From Pantoea sp. Ap-967 (lineage in GTDB: Bacteria > Pseudomonadota > Gammaproteobacteria > Pseudomonadales > Pseudomonadaceae), in NCBI RefSeq assembly GCF_011752565.1, contig NZ_VWXK01000003.1, positions 62,001 to 126,000 of the forward strand: 64,000 nt of DNA. The letters are read 5' to 3'. The position numbers and the translations under genes are program-made. Every line of letters starts with the position of its first letter. The stretch's first letter is position 1. The notes below the pieces were generated by a model. It saw nothing but the letters and a program-made list of their open reading frames with translations. It ran no database searches and was not told the DNA's origin. Shown here piece by piece: positions 37,154 to 47,804 of the stretch.

Positions 37154-37813
37154 TCAGCCTTTTTCCGGTTGGAAGCGTGTCACGAAGCCATTGAGCTTGT
37201 GCTGGCGGTTGATCGCGTCCTTGAGTTTGTCCGCCTCGGCCCGCTCGATCAGTGGCCCCACATACACCCGGTTCATGCCACCGGCCGAACGGATGTAGGC
37301 GTTGTAGCCCTGGCTGCGCAGGGTTTTCTGCAAGCTCTCGGCACCCGCCCGGTTGGACAGGCTGGCCAACTGGATCGACCAGCTTACCGGCAGGCCATTG
37401 ACGTCGATTTTCGACGGCGCCGGCGCTGCCGCCTTGGGCACCGGCACCGGTGTTTGCGGCTTGGCTTGCACCTGGGTCTGCGGCGACGGGGTGATCGGCT
37501 GGCTGGGCGCGGTCACCGGGCGCGTGGACTCATTGACCACCACCGGTGGTTGCTGCGGCTGCGCCTGTTGGGGCGACTGGGACACTTGAGGCGGCTCAGC
37601 CTGCTCAGGCAACGGCTGCGGCTCGGGCACCGCCACCGGCTCGACCTTCACCTCAGGCAGGCTTGGCATGGCCGGCGCCTGCGGGGCGTCGACGCGCACC
37701 TGGCGCATCTCATCCTCGCGGGTGAACAGCATCGGCAAGAAGATAACCGCCAGCGCCACCAGCACCAGCGCACCCACCATGCGCTGCTTCATCCCTTTGT
37801 CCAGCACTGCCAT
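37154..37813 (-). CDS. SPOR domain protein (DedD-like)
   Basis: 219 residues. A short cytoplasmic start, one membrane span (about 13-30), a long Pro/Gln/Val-rich periplasmic linker (about 45-140), then a SPOR domain (about 143-219: W-S-I-Q-L-A-S-L-S-N-R, L-R-S-Q-G-Y-N-A-Y-I, R-V-Y-V-G-P-L). SPOR domains bind denuded glycan at the division site. Position between folC and cvpA matches E. coli dedD. It starts four bases after the folC stop. Confidence 0.92.
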   Translation of the reverse strand: MAVLDKGMKQRMVGALVLVALAVIFLPMLFTREDEMRQVRVDAPQAPAMPSLPEVKVEPVAVPEPQPLPEQAEPPQVSQSPQQAQPQQPPVVVNESTRPVTAPSQPITPSPQTQVQAKPQTPVPVPKAAAPAPSKIDVNGLPVSWSIQLASLSNRAGAESLQKTLRSQGYNAYIRSAGGMNRVYVGPLIERAEADKLKDAINRQHKLNGFVTRFQPEKG

Positions 37814-37817
37814 CTAA

Positions 37818-39103
37818 TCACCCCTCCAGGGCCTGCCGCTCCAGCCATTCCAGGGCCTGGGCGACACAGAAAAACGAACCGAACAGCAGGATCTGGTCAT
37901 CCGCCGTCGCCTGCGCGCATTGCCCTTCAAGGGCGGCGTCGACGCTGACGTAAGACTTCACCGTTGCGCCGAGGTTCGTCAAGGCAGCAACCAGTTCAGC
38001 AGCCGGGCGGCTGCGCGGGGTGTCCAGCGGCGCTACCGCCCAGTCGTCGACCAGCCCCTGCAACGGCGCGATCACGCCTTCCAGGTCCTTGTCGGCAAGC
38101 AGGCCGAACACCGCCAGGCGACGGCCCTTGGGGGCACGGCTGGCCAGGCGCTGGGCCAGGTAATGCGCGGCATGCGGGTTGTGCCCGACATCCAGCAGCA
38201 GCTCCACAGGCCGGCCCTGCCAAGTCAACTGGCGGCGGTCGAGGCGGCCGGTGATGCGCGTATCGAGCAACGCCTGGCGGACCTGCCCGGCGTGCCACGG
38301 CAGCCCCGTCAGCAGGTAGGCCTGCAGCGCCAGGGTGGCGTTTTCCATCGGCAGGTCGAGCAGCGGCAGGCCGCCAAGTTCGACCGGCTGGCCCTCGGCG
38401 GTAACCCCACGCCAGCGCCAGCTGTTGCCGTCACTGGCCAGGTCGAAGTCACGGCCACGCAGGTAAAGCGGCGCGCCCAATTCACCGGCCTTGTCCAGCA
38501 ACGGCTGCGGTGGGTCCAGGTCGCCGCACAGCGCAGGCTTGCCGGCACGGAAGATGCCAGCCTTCTCGAAGGCCACCAATTCGCGGGTGTCACCCAGGTA
38601 TTCCACGTGGTCGACACCAATACTGGTAACCAGCGCAAGGTCGGCATCCACTACGTTGACGGTATCCAGGCGCCCGCCAAGGCCCACTTCGAGGACCACG
38701 GCATCGAGCTGCGACTGGTGGAACAACCAGAACGCCGCCAGCGTGCCCATCTCGAAGTAGGTCAGGGAAATATCGCCCCGCGCCGCCTCGACGGCGGCGA
38801 AGGCCTGGCACAGGTGCTCATCGCTGGCTTGCTCGCCATCGATCTGCACCCGTTCGTTGTAGCGCAGCAGGTGGGGCGAGCTGTACACCCCCACCTTCAG
38901 CCCCTGGGCCCGCAACAGCGACGCCACGAAGGCGCAGGTCGAGCCCTTGCCGTTGGTGCCGGTGACGGTGACCACACGCGGCGCCAGCTTGCCCAGCGCC
39001 AGCCGCGCCAGCACCTGCTGCGACCGCTCCAGGCCCATGTCGATGGCCGAAGGGTGCAACTGCTCGAGGTAGGCGAGCCATTCGCCCAGGGTTCGTTGTT
39101 TCA

Positions 39104-39104
<1 letters not shown>
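37818..39104 (-). CDS. folC: Folylpolyglutamate synthase / dihydrofolate synthase
   Basis: 428 residues. It joins glutamate to dihydropteroate and extends folate polyglutamate tails. The ATP loop T-G-T-N-G-K-G-S is at 48-55, with a Mur-ligase-like central domain (L-E-V-G-L-G-G-R-L-D-T-V-N, then T-S-I-G-x-D-H) and a C-terminal D-V-G-H-N-P-H-A. The ATG at 39104 overlaps the accD stop; a GTG immediately before it is the alternative. Confidence 0.95.
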
Positions 39105-39997
<893 letters not shown>

Positions 39998-40219
39998 GCT
40001 TTCTTTCTCCAGTATTGGCGGACGGGGACCGGACTGGCCGGCCATGCCCTGCCCTTGAGCTCAAATTCTTCTATGAAACGATGGCGGCCCGGCCGCAGGG
40101 GCTGCCTGCGTACCGCGCCGTGTTCAATCTGTTCAATGGCCACGCGGCATGCCGCGGGCCGCCCCGCAGGGCTGCGAAACCTATGGACGATGGCGCGCCG
40201 CCAGCCGTCACATCTGCTA

Positions 40220-40840
40220 TCACGCCTGTTTTACCGCACGCATGAAGGCTTCGATCTTCGCCGCATCCTTGATGCCCTTGGCCTGCTCCACCCCGCCGCT
40301 GACATCCACTGCATACGGCTTCACCTGGGCAATCGCCTGGCCGACGTTGGCCGCCGACAGGCCCCCGGCGAGGATCACCGGCTTGCTCAGCCGCGCCGGC
40401 ACCAGCGCCCAGTCGAAGGCTTCGCCGGTGCCGCCGGGCACGCCGGCCACGTAGGTGTCGAGCAGGATGCCGCTGGCGCCGCGATAGTGCTGGCAGGCCG
40501 CTTCCAGGTCATCCCCTGGGCGCACCCGCAGGGCCTTGATCCACGGGCGGTGGTAGCCTTCGCAGTCGGCCGGGGTTTCGTCGCCGTGGAACTGTAGCAG
40601 GTCCAGCGGCACCACTTCGAGGATCTCGTTCAGCTCGCAGCGCGAGGCGTTGACGAACAGGCCGACGGTGGTCACGAACGGTGGCAGCTCGGCGATGATC
40701 GCCCGTGCCTGGCGCACGTCCACGGCACGCGGGCTCTTGGCATAGAAGACGAAGCCGATGGCATCGGCGCCGGCTTCGGCGGCGGCCAGCGCGTCTTCGA
40801 TGCGGGTAATCCCGCAAATCTTGCTGCGAACGTTGCTCAT
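40220..40840 (-). CDS. trpF: Phosphoribosylanthranilate isomerase
   Basis: 206 residues, one (beta/alpha)8 barrel, the third step from anthranilate to tryptophan. The catalytic Cys is in S-K-I-C-G-I-T-R (C9), and the catalytic Asp is likely in I-L-L-D-T-Y. The family end V-D-V-S-G-G-V-E, preceding the phosphate site, is present. Start [10 protein letters not shown] is the conserved one; an upstream in-frame start would add 15 residues without support. It lies between truA and accD rather than with other trp genes, as usual in Pseudomonas. Confidence 0.95.
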   Translation of the reverse strand: MSNVRSKICGITRIEDALAAAEAGADAIGFVFYAKSPRAVDVRQARAIIAELPPFVTTVGLFVNASRCELNEILEVVPLDLLQFHGDETPADCEGYHRPWIKALRVRPGDDLEAACQHYRGASGILLDTYVAGVPGGTGEAFDWALVPARLSKPVILAGGLSAANVGQAIAQVKPYAVDVSGGVEQAKGIKDAAKIEAFMRAVKQA

Positions 40841-40900
40841 GGACTGCAAACCTTGAGTGGTGACTGAAGGGCCCGATGGTAGCAAATGACTTTTGGCGCG

Positions 40901-41755
40901 TCAGTCAGCCAGGGCGTCGTAGCCGGTCAAAAAGTGTGGGCCAATGTAACGTTGCGGCAGCTGGAATTGCTCGGGGTATTCCACCTGCACCAGGTACAGG
41001 CCGTAGGGGTGCGCGGTCACCCCGCCCTCGCGGCGATTGCGCCCTTCCAACACTTCGCGGGCCCACTCCACCGGGCGCTCGCCGGCGCCAATGGTCATCA
41101 GCACACCGGCGATGTTGCGCACCATGTGGTGCAGGAAGGCCGTGGCGCGCACGTCCAGCACAATCATCTGGCCATGGCGGGTCACACGCAGGTGGTGGAT
41201 ATGCTTGATCGGTGACTTGGCCTGGCACTGGCTGGCGCGGAAGGCGCTGAAGTCATGGGTGCCGAGCAGGTACTGCGCGGCCTGGGCCATGCGCTCGACG
41301 TCCAGCGGGCGGTGGTTCCAGGTCACTTCCTCGGCCAGGTGCGCGGGGCGAATCGGATCGTTGTAGATCACGTAGCGGTAGCGACGGGCGCAGGCCTTGA
41401 AGCGCGCGTGGAAGTCCGCCGGCATCGGCCGCGACCAGACCACGCTGATGTCATGGGGCAGGTTGAAGTTGGTGCCCAGGGTCCAGGCACGCTCGTCGCG
41501 CACGGCACGGGTGTCGAAATGCACCACCTGGCCGCAGCCGTGCACGCCGGCATCGGTGCGCCCGGCGCAGATCACGCTGATCGGCTCGTCGGCCACTTTC
41601 GACAACGCCTGCTCCAGGGCCTGCTGGACGCTGGGCACGCCGCTGGCCTGGCGCTGCCAGCCGCGGTAGCGCGAACCTTTGTATTCCACACCCAGGGCGA
41701 TGCGGGTGAAGCCTTCGGCGGCCGCTTCGCTAGCGGCGGTGTCGATGATGTCCAA
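40901..41755 (-). CDS. truA: tRNA pseudouridine(38-40) synthase TruA
   Basis: 284 residues. It converts uridines 38-40 in the tRNA anticodon stem to pseudouridine. The catalytic Asp is D68 in C-A-G-R-T-D-A-G-V-H-G. Other family marks are Y-K-G-S-R-Y-R-G-W-Q-R near 25-35, and F-L-H-H-M-V-R-N-I-A-G near 205. It lies between fimV and trpF. Confidence 0.96.
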   Translation of the reverse strand: MDIIDTAASEAAAEGFTRIALGVEYKGSRYRGWQRQASGVPSVQQALEQALSKVADEPISVICAGRTDAGVHGCGQVVHFDTRAVRDERAWTLGTNFNLPHDISVVWSRPMPADFHARFKACARRYRYVIYNDPIRPAHLAEEVTWNHRPLDVERMAQAAQYLLGTHDFSAFRASQCQAKSPIKHIHHLRVTRHGQMIVLDVRATAFLHHMVRNIAGVLMTIGAGERPVEWAREVLEGRNRREGGVTAHPYGLYLVQVEYPEQFQLPQRYIGPHFLTGYDALAD

Positions 41756-41846
41756 GAGCGTGAAACCTGTGGGTGTACGAAATGGCGGGGATTATAACGA
41801 CAACGGCAACCGTATTGGGTTGCCGTTGGCTTTGCAGGGTGTTCGA

Positions 41847-41911
41847 GGGCCTCTTCGCGGGGCAAGCCCGCTCCTACATTAGGAGAGGGGGGCCCCGCGA
41901 AGAGCGCCGGC
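41847..41911. repeat. REP unit with degraded partner
   Basis: One good arm (CCTCTTCGCGGGGCAAGCCC...CTCCTAC) faces a shortened, partly diverged second arm (GGGGCCCCGCGAAGAGCGCC). It fills the fimV-truA gap. Confidence 0.75.
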
Positions 41912-41912
41912 A

Positions 41913-44624
41913 TCAAACCAGGCGGGTCAGCATTTCCTCGGCTTCCTTGCGCTGGCCGGTATCGCCATCCTTGACCACTTCATCGAGGATGTCGCGAGCG
42001 CCCTGGTGGTCGCCCATGTCGATGTAGGCCCGTGCCAGGTCCAGCTTGGTGGCCACTTCATCGGCGCCGGAAAGGAAGTCGAAGTCCAGGTCATCCAACG
42101 GCTCGGGCTCGGCTGCAGCGTCCTCAGCGGTGAAATGCGGCTCCAGCGACGGCGATTCCAGGTTTTGCGACAGCTTGTCGAGTTCGGCGTTGACATCGCT
42201 GAGTTCCGACTCGAAACGCTTGGCCGCCGGCGAATCATCGTCAAGCGACAGCGACAGGTCGAAGTCCTGGGGCAGCTCCAGCTCGGAAATCGGGTCGAAT
42301 TCCGGCATGGCATCGAAGGCCGCCAGCTCGGCGGCCACGTCCACCGGCGCGTCCTCGGCAGCGGCAGGTGCCGCAGGCTCGACGACATTCAGGTCGAACT
42401 CGGCCAGTTCGTCGATATCCTGGGGTGCCGGTGCTGCCTGGGCCTGGGCCAGCAAGGCCTCGAAATCGTCATCGGCATCGGTTTGTGGCTCGGGCGCCGC
42501 CTGCGTATCGTCCAGGTCGGCCTCCTCAAGCATGGGCGGATCAAGGTGTTCGTCCAGCGGCAGGTCATCGCCCAGGCTCAGGTCGAACGCACTGTCCAGG
42601 TCGCCATCGTCCAGCACCGAGGTTTCGGTGAACGCTTCGGCGGCTGCATCCAGCTGCTCATCGGACACAGGCTCCGGCACAGGCTCCGCTTCCAGCACGG
42701 GCTCAGGCTCGGCTACAGGCTCTGGCTCTAGCTCTAGCTCTGGCTCGGCCAGGGCGTCGTCTTCAGCCAACACAGGAGGTTCAGGCTGCTCTTGCAGCAA
42801 CTCCTGCACATACTGCTCGTCCATTTCCGCCGCCAGTGCGGCAGCGCCCAGGCCCACGGCGGCCACCGCGATGCCGACCATGGCCGGGTAGCGTTCCTTG
42901 AGGCCATTGACCTGTGCGGTGTTGGCCTCGTTAGCCGGCAGCGCGCGCTCCTGCTCGACAAAGGCGCTGTGGTCACCCTGGCGGGCGTAGACTTCCATCA
43001 GCTTAAGGCGCAGGGCATCGCTGTGCGGCTGCGCCGCCACGGCAACTTCCAGCAGGTCAGCCGCGTGGTTCAGGCGGCCCTGGGCGATGCTTTCGTCAAC
43101 CTCGGCGAGCAAGGCGGCATTCGGGTCTTGCACCGGTTCGGGCTCGGCCACGGCCGCCAGCGGTTTTTCCGCCGCCGTGGCAGCCGCGGCAGAAGCCGCG
43201 ACCACCGCTGGCGACAGGGTCGTTTCTTCCAGCTCATCGAAGCTGCCCGCTGGCAGGTCGAAATCCGGGTTGCGCTCGCTGTCCTCGGTCAGTGCCTGGG
43301 CCATGCGCAGGTGCTTTTCAGCCTCCTGCTGGGCCTTGTGCTTGCGTGCCAGCAGCAAGAGCAACAGCAGCACCAGGAAGGCGGAACCTGCGATCACGCC
43401 CAGCACCAGCGGGTTGCTCAACCAGCCCGACGCGGGCTGCTCTGGCGCAGGCTCCGCTGCCGGTGTGGCTGCAGGGGCCGGCGCGGTGTCGACGGCGGCA
43501 GGCGCCGGGGTGACCACAGGCTCGGCGGCAGGTGCAGGCGCTGCCGCCTCTGCCACTGGCTGGGCAGGCGCTGGCTCGCCAGGTGCAGCCGCAGGCGGCG
43601 TGGCCGGCTCGGCGGCGCCCTGGGCTTCCAGGCGGGCCAGTTGGTCGTTCTTCAGGTCGATCAACTTCTGCAGCTTGTCCAACTGGCTCTGCAAGTCGGT
43701 CATGCGGCTTTTCAGCTCGTCGTTGTCACGGCGGCTGGTGTCCAGGCTTTCCTGGGCCACGGCCAGCTTGTCGTTCAGCGCCTTGGCACCACCGGCACCG
43801 GCCTGGCTGCCTGGGCTTACCAGGCGCAGGTTGTCACCCTGGGCGATGCGCTCGGGCGCCGCGTCGGCGGCGCCGCGGCGGGTGGCATCGAGTTGCCGCG
43901 CACGCGGCCCCAGGCGCCGGCCTTCACGCCAGGCGGCATACTGCTCGGCCACTTCGCGATTGGCTTCGGGCCGTGGGATGCTCTGAACCTGCTGCTGGTC
44001 GGGCAGGCGCAATACCTGGCCGACTTTCAACAGGTTGATGTTGTTGCCGATGAAGGCATCCGGGTTCAGCGCCTGGATGGCGATCATGGTCTGCTGCACC
44101 GAACCGCCACCCTGGGTATTGCGCGCGGCAATCTGCCACAAGGTGTCACGGCGTTTGGTGGTGTAGCTGCCAGCGCTGCTGGTGGCCGGGTTGACGTTGG
44201 CCGCAGCCGGCTGCTGGCCCTGGGCCTTGGCCTGGTCGAGCAGCACGCTGTAGTCCCGCAGCAGGCGGCCCTGGGGCCACATGACCTGCACCAGGAACTT
44301 GACCACCGTACCGGGCAGTGGCTGGCTGGAGGTTACCCGCAACACGCTCTTGCCGTTGGGGTTGATGACCGGGGTGAAGGTCAGGCCCTCCAGCTCGGCC
44401 GTGTAGGCCACCCCGGCCTTGCTGAACTCTTCCGGTGGCGCCAGGCTTGGCGCCAACTCGGCGGCGGTGAGGTCGCGGACATCGAGCAATTCGATTTCGG
44501 CGTCAAGTGGTTGGTTCTGCGCCGACTTCAATGTCAGCTCACCCAACCCCAGGGCATTCGCCATGCCCGACGACAGCGCCGACGCTGCCGCCATGGCCAG
44601 AACCAGTTTGCGAATTCGAAGCAT
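41913..44624 (-). CDS. fimV: FimV/HubP-family polar protein
   Basis: 903 residues. A signal peptide (about 1-24) is followed by the FimV N-terminal domain, a LysM-like peptidoglycan-binding segment (about 155-210, Y-T-T-K-R-R-D-T-L-W-Q-I-A), a coiled coil (about 285-330), an Ala/Pro-rich stretch, and one membrane span (about 402-422). The long cytoplasmic tail is very acidic, and the final ~50 residues form the conserved FimV C-terminal domain (L-A-R-A-Y-I-D-M-G-D-H-Q-G-A-R). In P. aeruginosa FimV organises the pole for type IV pili and cAMP signalling. Confidence 0.94.
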   Translation of the reverse strand: MLRIRKLVLAMAAASALSSGMANALGLGELTLKSAQNQPLDAEIELLDVRDLTAAELAPSLAPPEEFSKAGVAYTAELEGLTFTPVINPNGKSVLRVTSSQPLPGTVVKFLVQVMWPQGRLLRDYSVLLDQAKAQGQQPAAANVNPATSSAGSYTTKRRDTLWQIAARNTQGGGSVQQTMIAIQALNPDAFIGNNINLLKVGQVLRLPDQQQVQSIPRPEANREVAEQYAAWREGRRLGPRARQLDATRRGAADAAPERIAQGDNLRLVSPGSQAGAGGAKALNDKLAVAQESLDTSRRDNDELKSRMTDLQSQLDKLQKLIDLKNDQLARLEAQGAAEPATPPAAAPGEPAPAQPVAEAAAPAPAAEPVVTPAPAAVDTAPAPAATPAAEPAPEQPASGWLSNPLVLGVIAGSAFLVLLLLLLLARKHKAQQEAEKHLRMAQALTEDSERNPDFDLPAGSFDELEETTLSPAVVAASAAAATAAEKPLAAVAEPEPVQDPNAALLAEVDESIAQGRLNHAADLLEVAVAAQPHSDALRLKLMEVYARQGDHSAFVEQERALPANEANTAQVNGLKERYPAMVGIAVAAVGLGAAALAAEMDEQYVQELLQEQPEPPVLAEDDALAEPELELEPEPVAEPEPVLEAEPVPEPVSDEQLDAAAEAFTETSVLDDGDLDSAFDLSLGDDLPLDEHLDPPMLEEADLDDTQAAPEPQTDADDDFEALLAQAQAAPAPQDIDELAEFDLNVVEPAAPAAAEDAPVDVAAELAAFDAMPEFDPISELELPQDFDLSLSLDDDSPAAKRFESELSDVNAELDKLSQNLESPSLEPHFTAEDAAAEPEPLDDLDFDFLSGADEVATKLDLARAYIDMGDHQGARDILDEVVKDGDTGQRKEAEEMLTRLV

Positions 44625-44696
44625 GACCTCTTCCCTTGTAAGAATCGTCCTAAAAACCTGCGCGAGGTGTAGGACAAAAGTGCTCGCCAGTATCTT

Positions 44697-45701
44697 TTAC
44701 ACCATGTGTTTAATCAACAATTGCGCCACCTGCACGGCATTGAGCGCGGCCCCCTTGCGCACATTGTCGGTGGTCAACCACAGGTTCAGTTGCTGGTTTT
44801 CGTCAATTCCATGGCGTATACGACCAACATAGACCACGTCTTGGCCAACTGCGTCACCAACCGGGGTCGGATAATCATCATTTTCAACCCGCTCGACGCT
44901 TGCCGCCTGCTCCAGCAATGCATTGACCTGAGGCAAGTCGACCGGGCGACGGCTGTGCACCGCCACACTGAAGCTATCGCCGAAAAACACCGGGACTTGA
45001 ACGCAGCTCACGGAAATCTTCAGCGCCGGCAGCCCCAGCACCACGCGCAGTTCATTGACCAGACGGCGCTCGACGAAGGTGTGGCCCTGCTCGTCGGCAG
45101 CGCCAACCTGGGCCAGCACGTTGAAGGCTACCTGCCGATCGAAGAAGCGCGGTTCCAGGGGCCGGGCGTTGAGCAGTTCGGCGGTTTGCCGGGCCAGCTC
45201 GTTGACCGCTTCACGGCCCTGGGCGGACACCGCCAGCGCCGCCATGACCTGCAACTGCTCGATATCCAACTCGCCCTTCAAGGGCGCCAGGGCTACCGCC
45301 ACGGCCACGGTGGCCGAACTGGGGCTGGCCAGGCGGGCCGGCAATGGCAGGTTCTCCAGGCAGTGGGCATTGGCCTCGGGCACCACTGGCAAGGCGTTGT
45401 CCAGGCCGCCAGACAGGTCGATGACGCTGCAGCCGGCTTGCTCGGCCTTGCTGGCGAAGCTGCGGCTGACGGCGGGGCTGGCGGCGAAGAAGGCCAGTTT
45501 GACCTGGCTGAAGTCGAAGCTGTCCACCTCGCGCACCTTGAGCTTCTTGCCCGCGAACATCACGCTGCTGCCCGCCGATTCCATGCTGGCCAGCAGGTGC
45601 AAGGTGCCGACCGGGAAGTCCAGCTCTTCGAGGATCTGTACGAGGGCTTCACCGACGCTGCCGGTGGCGCCGATGACGGCGATATCAAAGGTAGGGTTCA
45701 T
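44697..45701 (-). CDS. usg: Usg-like Asd paralogue without catalytic cysteine
   Basis: 334 residues, of the aspartate-semialdehyde dehydrogenase family. The N-terminal NADP fold is intact (I-G-A-T-G-S-V-G-E). Where true Asd has the nucleophile in N-C-T, this protein reads A-S-P-S-S-A-T-V, so it should not be an active dehydrogenase. That matches Usg, a conserved paralogue of unknown function encoded by truA/fimV in several gamma-proteobacteria. The active Asd is at 52998-54110; the heme-type locus described below separates the two. Confidence 0.88.
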   Translation of the reverse strand: MNPTFDIAVIGATGSVGEALVQILEELDFPVGTLHLLASMESAGSSVMFAGKKLKVREVDSFDFSQVKLAFFAASPAVSRSFASKAEQAGCSVIDLSGGLDNALPVVPEANAHCLENLPLPARLASPSSATVAVAVALAPLKGELDIEQLQVMAALAVSAQGREAVNELARQTAELLNARPLEPRFFDRQVAFNVLAQVGAADEQGHTFVERRLVNELRVVLGLPALKISVSCVQVPVFFGDSFSVAVHSRRPVDLPQVNALLEQAASVERVENDDYPTPVGDAVGQDVVYVGRIRHGIDENQQLNLWLTTDNVRKGAALNAVQVAQLLIKHMV

Positions 45702-45784
45702 GGTGCGGGCTGCCTCAGGCGAAACGGGAGCGGCACTTTACCCGCATTGCCCGAGGCTGGCCAACGCAGCCGACGCAATGGGCG

Positions 45785-47257
45785 TCAAAACTGCTTTTCC
45801 AGCTTGAAGCTGACGCTGTTGCGCTCCCAGCTGTACAGCCAGTCGACGTTGCTGTGCACCTTGTTGTACTTGAACGTAAGGCTGGGCACCACGTCCAGCA
45901 CGGCCAGGCGCGGCGCCCGCAGGATGAAGGTGTAGCCCTGTTCACGCTCGTGACGCCGGGCGTCGAGCAAGGCGCTGTAGGCGTCGTATTGCCGGGTGCG
46001 CCAGGAGGCGAACAGCACGGCACTGACGCCGACCTCGAAGTCCTTGGCCACCCCCAGGCGCAGGCCTTTCTGGAAGTAGGCCTCGGTGTCGGCGCGGGTG
46101 TCGCGGCCGGTGAAATCGAAACCGCCGAACAGCGTCCATTGGCGCGGCAGTGCCTGCCATAGCGTGGCATACACCGAGGTTGCGCTGCCGTCGTAGAGGT
46201 CGGCTGCCTGGCCACGGTAGACCATGTCCTTGTATTCCCCTTCCAACCTGAGCATGCGCGTGGCGGACAGGTTGTGCATCCACTCCCCGCGCACGCCCCA
46301 GGCTGAATACATCGGGTCGCTGCCGATACGGTTGTACTCGAACGAAGGCCCCAGGCTGTACTGGTTGCGCCCATCCTGATAGCTGTAGCCGGCGTTAGCG
46401 ATAAAGGTGTCTTCGTTGTACTTGCCCTGGCGATCGTAGGCTTGCCCATAGGCCAGCGCTCGGCCGAATACACCGTGGTGCCCGGCAAGGGCGATGCGTT
46501 TGTTGAGGGTGGCCTCATAGTCGATGCCCTCTGCCGAAACCGCCTTGGGCATCTTGCGCTGTACCAGGTAGACCCCATCGCTGGTTTCCAGGCGGTAGGT
46601 GGTGGTGCTTTCGGAGCTTTGGTTGAGGTTGTCGCTCCAGGTTGGCCCGATCGCCAAGGAGCCTTGCCAGCGTTCGCGCTGGCCCAGCGCCTGGATGAAG
46701 CTGTCGACGCTGTTGCCCAGGCCCTGGTTGTGGGCATCGGCCGGCCCCAGGCTCTGGCTGATCTGGCGGAAGGCATCTGCCGCCTCGCGGTCCTTGCGGT
46801 TCTCGAACAGCACACGGGCCAGTTCAAGCTGGCCGGGTAGAAAGTCGCCTTGTTGGGCGAGCAGCTGGCGATAGTAGGTTTCGGCCTGCTCCAGCTCGCC
46901 CCGTGAGCGGGCCAGGGCACCGTCGGCATAGGCCACCAGCATCGTGTCATGGCCTGGCAGAGCGACGTAGCGGGCGCGGAAGGCGTCGGCATCGGCCCAT
47001 TGCTGGCGTTGCACGCAAAGATACAGCGCACGCCCCAGGTCATCGAGGTTGTCGCCGACTCGGTAAGCCTGGCCATCGATGACCAGCGTGGTACCGGCGC
47101 CTTCGTCCTTGAGCAGCTCGCGTTCCTGGCGGCTGGCACGGTATTCGATGCTCTGGTTCAGGCGCAGGTTGGTGTCTTGGTCCGCGTGGGCGGTAGTGGG
47201 TAATAAAAGCGGGAGGTAAAGCAACAAGAGGTAGTGCAGGCGTGAAGACTGGGGCAT
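45785..47257 (-). CDS. Slam-type outer-membrane translocator (DUF560)
   Basis: 490 residues. A signal peptide (about 1-25) is followed by a helical TPR-like domain (about 60-200: L-A-R-S-R-G-E-L-E-Q-A-E-T-Y-Y-R-Q-L-L, then L-E-L-A-R-V-L-F-E-N-R-K-D-R-E-A) and a ~290-residue beta-barrel (L-A-I-G-P-T-W-S-D-N-L-N, later G-P-S-F-E-Y-N-R-I), ending in K-L-E-K-Q-F with terminal Phe. This is the layout of Slam, which moves surface lipoproteins and hemophilin-like proteins across the outer membrane. Its passenger gene lies 90 nt upstream, with a strong hairpin between. It is the last gene of the locus. Confidence 0.87.
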   Translation of the reverse strand: MPQSSRLHYLLLLYLPLLLPTTAHADQDTNLRLNQSIEYRASRQERELLKDEGAGTTLVIDGQAYRVGDNLDDLGRALYLCVQRQQWADADAFRARYVALPGHDTMLVAYADGALARSRGELEQAETYYRQLLAQQGDFLPGQLELARVLFENRKDREAADAFRQISQSLGPADAHNQGLGNSVDSFIQALGQRERWQGSLAIGPTWSDNLNQSSESTTTYRLETSDGVYLVQRKMPKAVSAEGIDYEATLNKRIALAGHHGVFGRALAYGQAYDRQGKYNEDTFIANAGYSYQDGRNQYSLGPSFEYNRIGSDPMYSAWGVRGEWMHNLSATRMLRLEGEYKDMVYRGQAADLYDGSATSVYATLWQALPRQWTLFGGFDFTGRDTRADTEAYFQKGLRLGVAKDFEVGVSAVLFASWRTRQYDAYSALLDARRHEREQGYTFILRAPRLAVLDVVPSLTFKYNKVHSNVDWLYSWERNSVSFKLEKQF

Positions 47258-47287
47258 TGCTCGGCTCCCGGGGCACCTCGAAAACGC

Positions 47288-47318
47288 TGCACCGGGGCCA
47301 CGCCGCGGCCCCGGTGCA
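47288..47318 (-). terminator. 12-bp GC hairpin between passenger and Slam gene
   Basis: Perfect 12-bp stem TGCACCGGGGCC/GGCCCCGGTGCA with a 7-nt loop, followed on the minus strand by GCGTTTTC. It lies 30 nt after the passenger stop and 31 nt before the Slam start. It could partly terminate transcription or set an mRNA end so that Slam is made at a lower level. Confidence 0.6.
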
Positions 47319-47347
47319 CTTAACTGACCAGCATCGAGCTGACCGGC

Positions 47348-47782
47348 TTACTGTTTAACGCCACCAAACGCGGTGTCGTAGTTGCGGTTGGCGAACTTGG
47401 CGATACCGGCCAGGGAAGCGCTGGCGCCGGCGCCGAAGAAGCTGCCCTGGGTAGTACCTGCCGACAGCGTTGCGTTGGTGCTCGGGTTGATGGCAGTGGC
47501 GATGCCCGAGAAGGCGGCGGTCGAGGTGTTGATACCGGCGTTGAGCTGCACCTTGAGCGCGCCGTTGGCAAGGTTGCCCGACAGCGTCGGCGACGCATTG
47601 CCGAAGGTTGCGTTGAGGTTGCCCGACAGCAGGTTGGCACCGGAGTAGTTGCTGATGCCCTGTACCGCATAGCTGACATTGGTGGTTGGCAGCACGCGAC
47701 CGGCGGTGTCGCCGGAGTAGTAGACGACGCGAGTCGGGTCGTTATCGGTGCCGTTTTGCGACCACCTTCCGGCAATGTTCAT
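47348..47782 (-). CDS. TbpB/hemophilin-type Slam passenger, N-terminally truncated
   Basis: 144 residues. Nearly the whole sequence is the C-terminal eight-stranded barrel of TbpB-like/hemophilin passengers: G-R-W-S-Q-N-G, R-V-V-Y-Y-S-G-D, Y-A-V-Q-G-I-S-N-Y, G-S-F-F-G-A-G-A and the ending Y-D-T-A-F-G-G-V-K-Q. Full-length relatives carry a signal peptide and a ~90-residue handle domain first; here neither exists and there is no cysteine for lipidation. The receptor stop is only 22 nt upstream, and the frame can extend upstream only to a stop inside the receptor gene's end. A GAGGT sits 4 nt before an ATG that opens a three-codon frame overlapping this start. Either a 5' deletion made a pseudogene or an intracellular remnant is made. 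Confidence 0.75.
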   Translation of the reverse strand: MNIAGRWSQNGTDNDPTRVVYYSGDTAGRVLPTTNVSYAVQGISNYSGANLLSGNLNATFGNASPTLSGNLANGALKVQLNAGINTSTAAFSGIATAINPSTNATLSAGTTQGSFFGAGASASLAGIAKFANRNYDTAFGGVKQ

Positions 47783-47804
47783 CCGTCCATCGTTACCTCG
47801 ATTG

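Noticed and set aside
39998..40219. Possible riboswitch or small gene between trpF and accD
   Set aside because: GC-rich inverted segments are present, but no known aptamer pattern or convincing frame with ribosome site was found.
47320..47775. Alternative frame overlapping the passenger gene
   Set aside because: Pro/Thr/Arg-rich shadow; the other frame encodes the recognisable barrel ending A-F-G-G-V-K-Q.
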